Source: an uncultured Oscillospiraceae bacterium (lineage in GTDB: Bacteria; Bacillota; Clostridia; Oscillospirales; Oscillospiraceae). From it: 64,000 nucleotides of DNA. The number at the start of each line of letters is the position of its first letter. Position 1 is the stretch's first letter. The notes under the pieces were generated by a model, which worked only from the letters and a program-made list of their open reading frames with translations, ran no database searches and was not told the origin of the DNA. The stretch is taken from the NCBI GenBank assembly GCA_934645175.1, contig CAKUDE010000005.1, positions 13,245-77,244 of the forward strand. The letters are read 5' to 3'. Shown piece by piece: positions 1-7,332 of the stretch. The position numbers and the translations under genes were made by a program.

Positions 1-897
1 ATTCAGAATCTGCCGTACCTTCCCCTTGCGGTTTCCGCCGAGTGGGATGTAAACATAGTCCTTAAAAAAGCTGCCGAGGCTCATATGCCAGCGCCGCCAC
101 AGTTCGCTGACGGACGCAGAGGCAAAGGGCAGATCAAAATTCTCCGGATAGCGGAAGCCGAACACCCGCCCGAGTCCAATGGCCATATCCGCATAGCCGG
201 AAAAATCATAGTAGAGCTGAAACACAAACAGGATCGCGACCGCCCACGCCGCCAGACCGGTATTCGCCGGTGAAAGCTCTTTGATCAGCCGCGCAACATA
301 ATCGGCAATCAGCACCTTTTTCCCCAGCCCGACACAGAACCGTACCAGTCCCCGGAAAATTGCCTGTGGACTGGTCTTTCGGCTGTCAAGCTGGCTTTCA
401 ATGTCCGCATAACGGACAATCGGCCCCATCGGGATCTTGGGGAACATGGAGATCAGAAGCAGCACCTTCCAGTAAGACGATGCAGGAGCCGTTTTGTTCC
501 GGTAAATATCGATCTGATATGCAAGAAGCTGGAACGTGTAATAGGAAATGCCGAGCGGCAGTGCGAGCTTAAGCACGCCCGCCCCATCGTCTCCGGTCCA
601 TCCGAAGATTCCGAGCAGGAAATTGGTATATTTGAAAAAGATCAGGACGAGCAGATTGAACAGTATCGGCAAAAAAAGGGTCTTTTTTTGTCCGGGGACA
701 ATCCTGCACGCCAGATATTGATTGATAAAGGCGGAGATCAGCAGCAGCGGAAGATACTTCGGCTGGCCGAGCGCATAAAAAAGCAGGCTCGCAATAAGCA
801 GCACCGCGTTTTTTGCTTTCACCGAAGGAATCAACAGGTAAGCAGCCAGGCATAACGGCAAAAACAAAAAGAGAAAGAAAAGACTCGTAAATTGCAT
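1..897 (-). CDS. MBOAT-family membrane O-acyltransferase (AlgI/DltB-like), 3' end cut by window
   Basis: The minus-strand reading frame is open from an ATG at 897 to base 1 (299 residues) and continues outside the window. It is a polytopic membrane protein starting MQFTSLFFLFLFLPLC. The MBOAT core is visible: the FQLYYDFSGYADMAIG block, then LWRRWHMSLG with the expected catalytic histidine at about residue 271, then FKDYVYIPLGGN. Family members transfer acyl groups, usually acetyl or D-alanyl, to extracellular polysaccharides or teichoic acids. The acceptor cannot be told here because the partner genes (SGNH/AlgX-like proteins normally lie downstream) are off the window. Family call firm, substrate unknown. 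Confidence 0.9.
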   Translation of the reverse strand, partial: MQFTSLFFLFLFLPLCLAAYLLIPSVKAKNAVLLIASLLFYALGQPKYLPLLLISAFINQYLACRIVPGQKKTLFLPILFNLLVLIFFKYTNFLLGIFGWTGDDGAGVLKLALPLGISYYTFQLLAYQIDIYRNKTAPASSYWKVLLLISMFPKIPMGPIVRYADIESQLDSRKTSPQAIFRGLVRFCVGLGKKVLIADYVARLIKELSPANTGLAAWAVAILFVFQLYYDFSGYADMAIGLGRVFGFRYPENFDLPFASASVSELWRRWHMSLGSFFKDYVYIPLGGNRKGKVRQILN

Positions 898-976
898 TGA
901 ATTCGCCTCCGATCCATTTGACACAACTATAGCAAAAGTGCCGACGGATTTCAACCGCAATTTACATAATCCTTGA

Positions 977-2371
977 TTATTTTTTCACGGCCCTCCCGTG
1001 TCCCCCAACTCCATTCAAGCCGCCGCGCGTCTCACGCACGCAAACGTTCTGCAGCAGCAGAAGCGCCGTCAGATTGGGCACGGCAAGAAATGCGTTCAGA
1101 ATATCCGCCAGCTCCCATGCGGCACTGACGGTAAAAAACGGTCCGACCGCCACCGAGAGCAGGTATGCCGCGCGATAGAGCCGCACACCCTTCCCGCCGG
1201 TCAGGTAGATCAGGCAGCGTTCACCGTAAAAATTCCAGCCGATAATCGTCGCAAAGGCAAAGAAAGCCAGACAGAGAAACATCAGAAAGGACGAGAGGCT
1301 TTCCGGAAGTGGCAGCGCGGCACACCATGCGTAATCGGCAATCTGCGCACCGTCAAGACCGCTGTTCCATGCGTTGGTTACGACAAGCGTCAGTCCCGTC
1401 AACGAGCATATCACCACGGTATCGATAAACGTGCCGGTCATCGTCACAAGCCCCTGCGCGACGGGATCCGTCCCCGCCGTCGCTGCGGCGATCGGCGATG
1501 TACCGAGTCCCGCTTCGTTTGTAAACACGCCGCGTCCGATTCCCATGCGCAGCACCTGCCGCAAACCGATTCCCGCCGCCGCTCCCAGCGCCGCCTTCGG
1601 CGCAAAGGCGCTCTTTACAATCAGCCGCAGCGCCGCCGGAATCTCCGGCAGGTTCCTCAGCAGGATTGCAAGACAAACGGTGATATACAGAACGGACATA
1701 AACGGCACGATGAATTCGCAGGCAGAGCGCACACGTTTGGCGCCGCCAAGCAGCACGAGTGCAGACAGAATCGTTACCGCAAGTCCCGTCAGGACGACGC
1801 TCCATGAATAGCTTCTCCCAAACACCACCATTGCCGGGCCGTCGCTTCCGAAAAAGCGCTCCGCTGCCGACGTAATGGAATTGACCTGTGTTACGGTTCC
1901 CACGCCCAGAATCCCGACCGCCGAGCCGATTACGGCAAAGCCGACGGCCAGCGGGCGAAACCGCTTTCCGAGCCCCTGTTCAATATAGCAGAACGGACCG
2001 CCGAACCAGCCGTTCGTCGTTTTGCGACGGTATTTCACTGCAAGGAAGCCCTCAGCATATTGCGTAGCCATCCCAAAAAACGCCGTCAACACCATCCAAA
2101 ACAGTGCGCCGGGGCCGCCTGCCGCCATGGCCGTCGCGACGCCGACAATATTTCCTGTCCCGATGGTTGCGGCAAGTGCGGTACACAGAGCACTGTAAGA
2201 TGAACATTCCCCTTCCGCCCGGCGGAAGATCAGGCGGAACGCCTGCCCAAGCCGCCGGAATTGCAAACCGCGAAGACGGACGGTGAACAGCACCCCCACT
2301 CCGACAAGCAGAACCATCATGGGCCAGCCCCACACGGCCGCGCCGATTCTTTCAAGCATCCCCTGCGTCAT
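977..2371 (-). CDS. Sodium:alanine/glycine symporter, AGCS family
   Basis: A protein of 464 residues from the ATG at 2371, preceded by GGGAGGG with a 5-nt spacer; an upstream ATG at 2389 lacks such a site. It has about ten hydrophobic segments. The AGCS signatures are present: an early GTGNIVGVATAMAAGGPGA block, NGWFGGPFCYIEQGL, and GVFTNEAGLGTSPIAAA in the middle. Members import alanine or glycine with Na+ across the cytoplasmic membrane. It stands alone, divergent from the MarR gene. Which amino acid is carried cannot be read from the sequence. Confidence 0.93.
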   Translation of the reverse strand: MTQGMLERIGAAVWGWPMMVLLVGVGVLFTVRLRGLQFRRLGQAFRLIFRRAEGECSSYSALCTALAATIGTGNIVGVATAMAAGGPGALFWMVLTAFFGMATQYAEGFLAVKYRRKTTNGWFGGPFCYIEQGLGKRFRPLAVGFAVIGSAVGILGVGTVTQVNSITSAAERFFGSDGPAMVVFGRSYSWSVVLTGLAVTILSALVLLGGAKRVRSACEFIVPFMSVLYITVCLAILLRNLPEIPAALRLIVKSAFAPKAALGAAAGIGLRQVLRMGIGRGVFTNEAGLGTSPIAAATAGTDPVAQGLVTMTGTFIDTVVICSLTGLTLVVTNAWNSGLDGAQIADYAWCAALPLPESLSSFLMFLCLAFFAFATIIGWNFYGERCLIYLTGGKGVRLYRAAYLLSVAVGPFFTVSAAWELADILNAFLAVPNLTALLLLQNVCVRETRGGLNGVGGHGRAVKK

Positions 2372-2443
2372 CCAATCCCTCCCGAGCATTCCATATAAGA
2401 CAGGCTATGCGGACGAACACGGAGTTATGCTCCGTAAAAGGGC

Positions 2444-2472
2444 TTGACATTCCCGTCGTCGATTTGTATAAT
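2444..2472 (+). promoter_or_regulatory. Sigma-A promoter of the marR-tauE pair
   Basis: TTGACA at 2444-2449 and TATAAT at 2467-2472 are separated by exactly 17 bp, a consensus sigma-A promoter. An AT-rich imperfect dyad (ATTCTA...TAGATT) at about 2480-2496 overlaps the expected transcript start. It would suit autoregulation by the MarR protein encoded next; this last point is inference. Confidence 0.85.
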
Positions 2473-2515
2473 ATTAAAAATTCTATTTTTAGATTAAATG
2501 AACGGAGGCGTTTTC

Positions 2516-2944
2516 ATGACCGCACTTGAGCTCGTTTCTCTCGGGAAGAAGCTGTCGAATCATTACCGATCTCTATGTTTGCCGATTTGCAGGCAATACG
2601 GCATCAATTCCACCTGCTTCGACATCCTGCTCTTCTGTGCAAACAATCCGGAATATAACACGGCCAGGGATCTTTGCGAGCTGCGCGGGCTGCGCAGCGG
2701 GATCGCCTCGGTCGGAGTAGAAAGCCTGATTCAGGAGGGATTGCTCAGCCGTTGTGCGGATACGGAGGACCGCAGAAAGAAGCGTTTGGTTCCTACGGAA
2801 AAGGCTGCTCCGATCATCGCAGCCGGGCGAGCAATGCAGGCCGAATTTACGCAGTCGCTCCGCAGAGGCGTTTCCGATGAGGAAGCCGCCGCATTTACAA
2901 GTGTGCTCCGCAAGCTTGAGGAAAACCTGAGTCATCGTTTTTAA
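2516..2944 (+). CDS. MarR-family transcriptional regulator
   Basis: The ATG at 2516 is preferred over the one at 2498 because GGAGG lies 8 nt upstream of it, giving 142 residues. The order is typical of MarR: an N-terminal dimerisation helix, a central winged helix (TARDLCELRGLRSGIASVGVE as recognition region), and a wing with DTEDRRKKRLVPTEK, the family's most conserved stretch. It is 11 bp upstream of a TauE/SafE permease in the same direction and probably controls it. The ligand is unknown. Its own promoter is consensus-strength with a possible operator at the start site. Confidence 0.88.
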   Translation: MTALELVSLGKKLSNHYRSLCLPICRQYGINSTCFDILLFCANNPEYNTARDLCELRGLRSGIASVGVESLIQEGLLSRCADTEDRRKKRLVPTEKAAPIIAAGRAMQAEFTQSLRRGVSDEEAAAFTSVLRKLEENLSHRF

Positions 2945-2955
2945 GGAGGATATCC

Positions 2956-3723
2956 ATGTATCAAATTCTGATTTGTATTCTCGCCGGGTTGGGCGCAGGG
3001 CTTGGGACCGGCTTTGCCGGTATGAGTGCGGCCGCCGTGATCAGCCCGATGCTTGTTACGTTTCTCAAAATGGATCCGTATCTTGCCGTCGGTGTTGCGC
3101 TGGCGAGCGACGTTCTGGCCAGTGCCGTTTCGGCCGTTACCTACGGACGAAACAAGAATCTGGATATTCGGAACGGACTCGTTATGATGGTGTTCGTCCT
3201 CTGCTTTACGGCTGTCGGGAGCTATTTGGCAAGCATCGTTCCGAAAACAACCATGGGCAGCTTTTCCGTATTTATGACGCTTTTACTCGGCATCAAGTTT
3301 ATCGTAAAGCCGGTCGTTGCGCCGAAAAAGCGACTGACTCAGGCAACGGCAAAGCAAAAGGCCGTCCGCTCCTCCGTCTGCGGCGCACTGGTCGGTCTGG
3401 TTTGCGGCTTTGTCGGTGCAGGCGGAGGAATGATGATGCTCCTCGTCCTGACGTCCGTACTGGGCTACGAGCTGAAAACCGCCGTCGGTACAAGTGTTTT
3501 TATCATGAGCGCAACGGCGCTTACCGGAGCGGTCAGTCACTTTGCTATCGGTGGTGTTCCCGATTGGCTCACACTTCTTGTCTGCGTAGTCAGCACACTT
3601 GTCTTTGCCCAAATCGCGGCGCTGATTGCAAACCGGGTGCAGCCGAAAACGCTGAATCGCATTACCGGAATCATCCTCGTTCTCCTTGGCGCCGTAGTTC
3701 TTTCCGTCAATTATTTTGCATAA
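2956..3723 (+). CDS. TauE/SafE-family sulfite/organosulfonate exporter-like permease
   Basis: 255 residues with about eight membrane segments arranged as two related halves. Each half opens with a glycine-rich repeat: GLGTGFAGMSAAAVISPM near the N-terminus and LVCGFVGAGGGMMMLLVL near residue 155, the hallmark of TauE/SafE (DUF81) permeases. Members move small anions such as sulfite, sulfoacetate or taurine-derived compounds, but most are uncharacterised. It starts after AAGGAGG and shares a transcript with the MarR gene. A strong hairpin follows the stop codon. Confidence 0.88.
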   Translation: MYQILICILAGLGAGLGTGFAGMSAAAVISPMLVTFLKMDPYLAVGVALASDVLASAVSAVTYGRNKNLDIRNGLVMMVFVLCFTAVGSYLASIVPKTTMGSFSVFMTLLLGIKFIVKPVVAPKKRLTQATAKQKAVRSSVCGALVGLVCGFVGAGGGMMMLLVLTSVLGYELKTAVGTSVFIMSATALTGAVSHFAIGGVPDWLTLLVCVVSTLVFAQIAALIANRVQPKTLNRITGIILVLLGAVVLSVNYFA

Positions 3724-3727
3724 GCAA

Positions 3728-3757
3728 GAGCGCCCCTCGCATCTGCGAAGGGCGCTC
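3728..3757. terminator. Hairpin between convergent tauE and HMA genes
   Basis: GAGCGCCC at 3728-3735 pairs with GGGCGCTC at 3750-3757, and an inner TCGCA/TGCGA stem extends it. There is no clean T-tract on either strand. It lies between the convergent stop codons and probably serves as a shared, weaker terminator. Confidence 0.6.
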
Positions 3758-3777
3758 CTACACTATATTAGTTATTC

Positions 3778-3996
3778 TTACAGCTCGATCTCGCAGTCGG
3801 GCTCAACCTTCTTGCAGGCCTTCAGAACGTTTTTCATGACGGCGGCAGCATCGGCGCCATCGGCAAACTCAACGATCATCTTCTGCGCCATGAAATTCAC
3901 GGTCGCAGCGGCGACACCCTCGGTCTTGCGGGTTGCCTCCTCCATCAGGTTCGCGCAGTTGGCGCAGTCAACTTCGATTTTATATGTTTTTTTCAT
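3778..3996 (-). CDS. Heavy-metal-associated (HMA) domain protein, metallochaperone-like
   Basis: 72 residues from the ATG at 3996 (AGGAG 9 nt upstream; a TTG six bases earlier is less likely). It is a single beta-alpha-beta-beta-alpha-beta HMA domain beginning MKKTYKIEVDCANC. The CxxC pair at residues 11 and 14 replaces the usual GMxCxxC loop with DCANC. Such proteins bind soft or thiophilic metals and normally pass them to a P-type ATPase. No ATPase gene is nearby, so it may be a scavenger or belong to a partner elsewhere. It is divergent from an ArsR repressor gene. Confidence 0.85.
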   Translation of the reverse strand: MKKTYKIEVDCANCANLMEEATRKTEGVAAATVNFMAQKMIVEFADGADAAAVMKNVLKACKKVEPDCEIEL

Positions 3997-4026
3997 TTTC
4001 AAACACTCCTTTTCAAATTTTAACGT

Positions 4027-4042
4027 TTAAGCACTTGTTTAA
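4027..4042. promoter_or_regulatory. Candidate ArsR operator
   Basis: TTAAGCA-CT-TGTTTAA is an inverted repeat with one mismatch in seven pairs. It lies just downstream of a minus-strand promoter and upstream of the HMA gene. A short AT-rich dyad of this kind is what ArsR/SmtB repressors bind. That the ArsR protein encoded divergently binds it is inference. Confidence 0.5.
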
Positions 4043-4055
4043 TTTTTATGTCCGT

Positions 4056-4084
4056 AGTATAATCTTCCCATCCGAAAAAAGCAA
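4056..4084 (-). promoter_or_regulatory. Promoter of the HMA gene
   Basis: Read on the minus strand, TTGCTT (4084-4079) and TATACT (4061-4056) are 17 bp apart. The likely start point falls next to the dyad at 4027-4042. Confidence 0.6.
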
Positions 4085-4155
4085 GTCCAACGGGCGTTTG
4101 TCTGCCGTTTGGGGCAAAAGCTCTGCCAAAAGGAGCAAAAGGAGACTGATAATTT

Positions 4156-4518
4156 ATGACCGAGCTTCCGCACCGTCATTCCGACGCAGGAAACACTGAC
4201 AAGATTCTGGAAAAGCTCTCGCAAATTGAGGATTTTCAGACCGTATCCTTACTGTTCAAGCAGCTCTGCGACCCCACACGACTCCGCATTTTCTGGCTGC
4301 TCTGCCACTGCGAGCAGTGCGTCGTAAACATTGCCGCGCTCATGGATATGACCGCTCCGGCAGTATCGCACCACCTACGCGCGCTGCGCGGCTCCGGTCT
4401 GATTTCCGGCCGCCGGGACGGTAAGGAGGTCTACTATCGCGCAACGGACAACCTGCAGGCCGTGACACTGCACCATATGCTGGAACGGATCATGGACATC
4501 GCCTGTCCGGAATCCTGA
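4156..4518 (+). CDS. ArsR/SmtB-family metal-responsive repressor
   Basis: 120 residues with the ArsR winged-helix core: SLLFKQLCDPTRLRIFWLL, then the metal-site-like stretch LCHCEQCVVNIAALMD. Its cysteines (CHCxxC) occupy the alpha-3 region where ELCVC sensors bind metal. MTAPAVSHHLRALRGSGLIS is the recognition helix and GKEVYYRA the wing. It is expected to release DNA on binding a soft metal. It is divergent from the CxxC HMA protein, which is a plausible target, and lies 15 bp upstream of an AraC-type gene with which it is probably co-transcribed. Confidence 0.88.
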   Translation: MTELPHRHSDAGNTDKILEKLSQIEDFQTVSLLFKQLCDPTRLRIFWLLCHCEQCVVNIAALMDMTAPAVSHHLRALRGSGLISGRRDGKEVYYRATDNLQAVTLHHMLERIMDIACPES

Positions 4519-4533
4519 TCGGGAGGTGATTCG

Positions 4534-5469
4534 ATGCAGCAACATCACACATTTCTCCCGGAAACCGTTGCGTTGTTTCCCGGCATTGAGCTATCTTACT
4601 ATACATTCTTCGGGGAGCGCTTGCACATCCCGCATGAAATGTCGGACAATACGCTCCACATTGTCTATTGCCGGCAGGGCCGCATCGGCCGCGTAGCCGC
4701 AAACGGACACAGCGTCTGCCTCGGCGCGGGTGATTTTTCGATCTTCACCGCCGCGGCCTGCGCGGATGATACCGTTTTTCTCCCGAACGGAAGCTGCGAG
4801 GGGCTGTCATTGTCGGTTCGGCTTGACATCCTGACGCAGCAGCCGCCCGAGCTTTTAGCCGATACCGGAATTGACGGCTCGTTCCTGCAAAAGAAGTTCT
4901 GTATGGACAAACGACTGACGTCCATCGCGGCTTGCGCCCAATCCAATGCCGTTTTTGAGCATTTCTACCTCGGCCCGGACAACCTCCGCCCAGCCTACCG
5001 GCGCATTGGCGCGCTGGAGACATTGCTGTATCTGAGTTGTGTCGACCCCTCACAGGAGGAACACCTGACACAGCTCCGGCCGGAGCAGGTGGATATTGCG
5101 CGCCGCATCCACAGACGTCTGACGGAAAATCTCGCAGAGCGTATCACCATTGAAGAATTATCCAGAGAATTTTTGATGAATCCGACAACGCTAAAGGAAA
5201 TTTTCAAATCCGTCTACGGTAACTCCGTTGCGGCGCACATCCGCGAGCATCGGCTCAACCACGCGGCGCAGCTTCTGAAAAGCTCAAGCCTGTCGCTTGC
5301 GGAGATTGCCGCAAGCGTCGGCTACACCAGCCAGAGCAAATTCTCCGCTGCCTTCAAGGAGCAGTTTCACGTCCTTCCGAAGGAATACAAGAAAGGAGCC
5401 TGGCAGCCGACCAACCTCTGCCCGGACGAGGGCTGTCGGTTACAGGCGGAGGCATCCGGAAACGATTAG
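4534..5469 (+). CDS. AraC-family transcriptional regulator
   Basis: 311 residues following GGGAGGTGAT with correct spacing. The N-terminal 180 residues look like a cupin-type sensory region. The C-terminal region has the two helix-turn-helices of AraC proteins: ITIEELSREFLMNPTTLKEIFK and LSLAEIAASVGYTSQSKFSAAFK, ending FHVLPKEYKK. It belongs with the ArsR gene just upstream. The effector and targets are unknown; several family members in this arrangement control metal or siderophore uptake, but nothing here proves that. Confidence 0.9.
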   Translation: MQQHHTFLPETVALFPGIELSYYTFFGERLHIPHEMSDNTLHIVYCRQGRIGRVAANGHSVCLGAGDFSIFTAAACADDTVFLPNGSCEGLSLSVRLDILTQQPPELLADTGIDGSFLQKKFCMDKRLTSIAACAQSNAVFEHFYLGPDNLRPAYRRIGALETLLYLSCVDPSQEEHLTQLRPEQVDIARRIHRRLTENLAERITIEELSREFLMNPTTLKEIFKSVYGNSVAAHIREHRLNHAAQLLKSSSLSLAEIAASVGYTSQSKFSAAFKEQFHVLPKEYKKGAWQPTNLCPDEGCRLQAEASGND

Positions 5470-5474
5470 AAAAG

Positions 5475-5516
5475 CGTCGGTACGACCGTTTATCTGCGGT
5501 CGTACCGACGTTTTTT
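5475..5516 (+). terminator. Intrinsic terminator after the AraC gene
   Basis: A perfect 14-bp stem (CGTCGGTACGACCG / CGGTCGTACCGACG) with a short loop is followed by TTTTTT. The A-rich left flank lets it also serve the convergent TetR gene. Confidence 0.95.
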
Positions 5517-5529
5517 CGGAAGGTGTCCT

Positions 5530-6225
5530 TTACTTCTTAGGCGGTTGGTTCAAAGAAAAATCGAAGCGCATTTCCAGCGCGGCAAAGAGCTGCCGTACAA
5601 CGTTTTCCGCAAGCTTGAGAATATCAATAGATCGAATATAAGCCAGCACGCGCTTCTGCACCTCTTCCGGTACGCGGTAGGAACGGAGGGAAAGCGTCAG
5701 GAAGCGATCCAGCTTCTTTTCCAGCGGAAAATGAATATCGCATGGCTTGGCCATATAACCGCGCATGATTCCGGCCGTCCCGATCTCAAACTCGTAAAAA
5801 TCGCTCTGCGTGGCCATCGGCTGATACGGGCCGAAGATCTGGAAAAGCTCCTGCGCCATATGTTGATAAATAAAATCCGACGTCTGCGGTGTGTTATACG
5901 CCTCAAGGTAAATATCCCGAAGATTTTCGTTCTGCTCGGTCAGTACAAGCTGGATCGCCGTTTCGGCAGCGTATACATACACCGCCGGAAGATCGCTGCG
6001 GGTAACGCTGCGCGCAACGTTGAACTGACCGCCAAACATGAATTCGACCAGTTCGCCGAGAATCCCGTCCTTGGTGCGGAAAATATTCTGGAAGGTGCTG
6101 GCGGAAACCTGCGCCTCACGGATAATCTGACTGATCGGCGTCTGATGATACCCCTGCTCCAAAAACAGGCGAACGCAGACAGACAGAATGCGGTTTTTCG
6201 TTTCGATGCTTCCCTTTCGTAACAA
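5530..6225 (-). CDS. TetR/AcrR-family transcriptional regulator
   Basis: About 231 residues. The N-terminal helix-turn-helix domain is clear: ETKNRILSVCVRLFLEQGY, then ISQIIREAQVSASTFQNIF with the usual F/Y-x-x-F end, followed by a divergent ligand-binding region. The only upstream start in frame is a TTG at 6225 very close to AAAAGGA, so the true start is uncertain. It has its own promoter and no adjacent pump or enzyme gene in the same direction, so the regulated gene cannot be named. Confidence 0.85.
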   Translation of the reverse strand: MLRKGSIETKNRILSVCVRLFLEQGYHQTPISQIIREAQVSASTFQNIFRTKDGILGELVEFMFGGQFNVARSVTRSDLPAVYVYAAETAIQLVLTEQNENLRDIYLEAYNTPQTSDFIYQHMAQELFQIFGPYQPMATQSDFYEFEIGTAGIMRGYMAKPCDIHFPLEKKLDRFLTLSLRSYRVPEEVQKRVLAYIRSIDILKLAENVVRQLFAALEMRFDFSLNQPPKK

Positions 6226-6260
6226 TTCCTTTTCACACTCCGATTTTTATGGATGTACCG

Positions 6261-6289
6261 ATTGTATCAAATTTTCGATCAAATTGCAA
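6261..6289 (-). promoter_or_regulatory. Promoter of the tetR-type gene
   Basis: On the minus strand TTGCAA (6289-6284) and TACAAT (6266-6261) are 17 bp apart, about 35 bp upstream of the coding region. Confidence 0.75.
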
Positions 6290-6705
6290 GCGGTTTTGCC
6301 AAAATACAACGCCGTTTCCCGCCTGCACCGCACCGTGGCCACCGTCCAAAAAAATCAAAAGTGCAAAACGATTGACTTTTTTCGCATTTTCTGCGATAAT
6401 AAACTCGGAAGTCGGCTTCATTGCCTTCGAGACGGAGAGCGGTTCCCGCATTCGGAGGGCCGGGGCCGCATATGGCGGTTTCCGGAGTTGTCGTCCTGTC
6501 ACGGCTGTAACCGATGCGAGTACCGACCTCCAATGCAATAAAACGGCTGCCCGGAAGGGGTTCCTGTGCAGTAAAAAGGGATAGTCATAATCGGCGGCGG
6601 AGCGTGCATCGGCAGGGATGTTCGCTCCGTTTCTCTTTCCGGCGATTCTTTGCATATTTCCCCGAATATACCGTATAGCAATTTGAAAAATAAAACAAAA
6701 AGTAC
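6290..6705. other. Intergenic stretch without a recognisable gene
   Basis: About 415 bp between the TetR promoter and the first array promoter. I see no credible ORF with a ribosome binding site, no RNA family I know and no IS end. The last 45 bp (from about 6652) resemble the sequence that precedes the promoters of array units 2 and 4 and so belong to the repeat unit. Confidence 0.5.
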
Positions 6706-6734
6706 TTGACAAGAATTGAAAGTAAGTGTATACT
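6706..6734 (+). promoter_or_regulatory. Array unit 1 promoter
   Basis: TTGACA at 6706-6711 and TATACT at 6729-6734 with a 17-bp spacer; the same sequence precedes units 2 and 4. Confidence 0.9.
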
Positions 6735-6740
6735 CAAACT

Positions 6741-6841
6741 ATAAATAATTCGTCCTGTTTTTCAAGCAGGCGAGTCCGGAGGTGATACCCGATGATTTGC
6801 TGAGTCTGCTCCGCCGTAAGTAAAAGCCACCCACTGACGAA
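6741..6841 (+). ncRNA. Conserved leader RNA, unit 1, with strong SD and micro-ORF
   Basis: The leader is bounded by TTCGTC (6749-6754) and GACGAA (6836-6841), which can pair. It contains a 7-bp hairpin CCTGTTT-TTC-AAGCAGG (6754-6770), then GGAGGTGAT (6778-6786), a nine-base match to the 16S anti-SD. An ATG ATT TGC TGA micro-ORF (6792-6803) follows at ideal spacing. CGGAG (6777-6781) can pair with CTCCG (6809-6813) and hide the SD. The real A gene starts about 80 nt further on with its own AAAGGA. I match it to no riboswitch class I know. Confidence 0.6.
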
Positions 6842-6874
6842 ACAAGAAATAACCAAATGAAAGGACTTGTAAAC

Positions 6875-7297
6875 ATGACAAAAAGAAAATTGTTCGTATG
6901 TCTGACAGCCTTTCTTCTCGTTTCCGTCCTCGCCGTAAGTGTGTCCGCCGCTCTCAATGACAAGGCAGTACTGGTTGAGCCATTTGATACGTTCCGAGCC
7001 CGTTCCGGCCAATCTGCAGACAATCGAAACCTTGCGCTAACTGTCTCTTCCGTTGTTAAAAATCCCGTTGGCGCTCATTTCCAAGTCTCGGGGTATACCA
7101 CTGACGGTGATACACGAGACGAACTGTCGTGTTACGAAAGCCCATCTGGCGTTATCGAATTCCGGCAGAATTTCCCGCTTTACTTTTCCATTATCTACTA
7201 TCCGACCGAATTACATACCAAACACTTTCTTCTGGATGACGACTATTATGCATATGCGGGAATATATGATCTGACCGCATTTGTCACTGTCCCGTGA
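6875..7297 (+). CDS. Array unit 1 small secreted protein (A1)
   Basis: 140 residues from the ATG at 6875, which has AAAGGA 9 nt upstream; an in-frame ATG at 6857 has none and is absent in units 2 and 4. A Sec signal peptide (TKRKLFVCLTAFLLVSVLAV...SA) spans the first 26 or so residues. The mature 115 residues look all-beta with alternating hydrophobics and no membrane segment. They share with A3 and A4 the pattern VxSVxxNxxxAxFQVSGY, then FPLYFSIxYYP and a T-K/N-HF motif. I recognise no family. It is paired with lipoprotein B1 35 bp downstream. Confidence 0.8.
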   Translation: MTKRKLFVCLTAFLLVSVLAVSVSAALNDKAVLVEPFDTFRARSGQSADNRNLALTVSSVVKNPVGAHFQVSGYTTDGDTRDELSCYESPSGVIEFRQNFPLYFSIIYYPTELHTKHFLLDDDYYAYAGIYDLTAFVTVP

Positions 7298-7332
7298 CGC
7301 GTCCCCAATCCCGTTTTTAGGAGGCACATGAT

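Noticed and set aside
6753..6824. Plus-strand frame through the leader (…SPEVIPDDLLSLLRRK)
   Set aside because: No ATG, and the only GTG sits inside the SD without its own ribosome binding site. The micro-ORF ATG-ATT-TGC-TGA fits the SD better.
6741..6841. Array leader as a known riboswitch (c-di-GMP, ZTP, THF, preQ1, fluoride)
   Set aside because: None of the defining motifs of these classes is present; only the element at 36.8 kb has GEMM features.
6734..7023. Minus-strand ORFs over the array leaders (shared peptide LTAEQTQQIIGYHLRTRLLEKQ)
   Set aside because: They recur only because the leader DNA is conserved; there is no ribosome binding site on that strand and their other ends are antisense to A genes of unrelated sequence.
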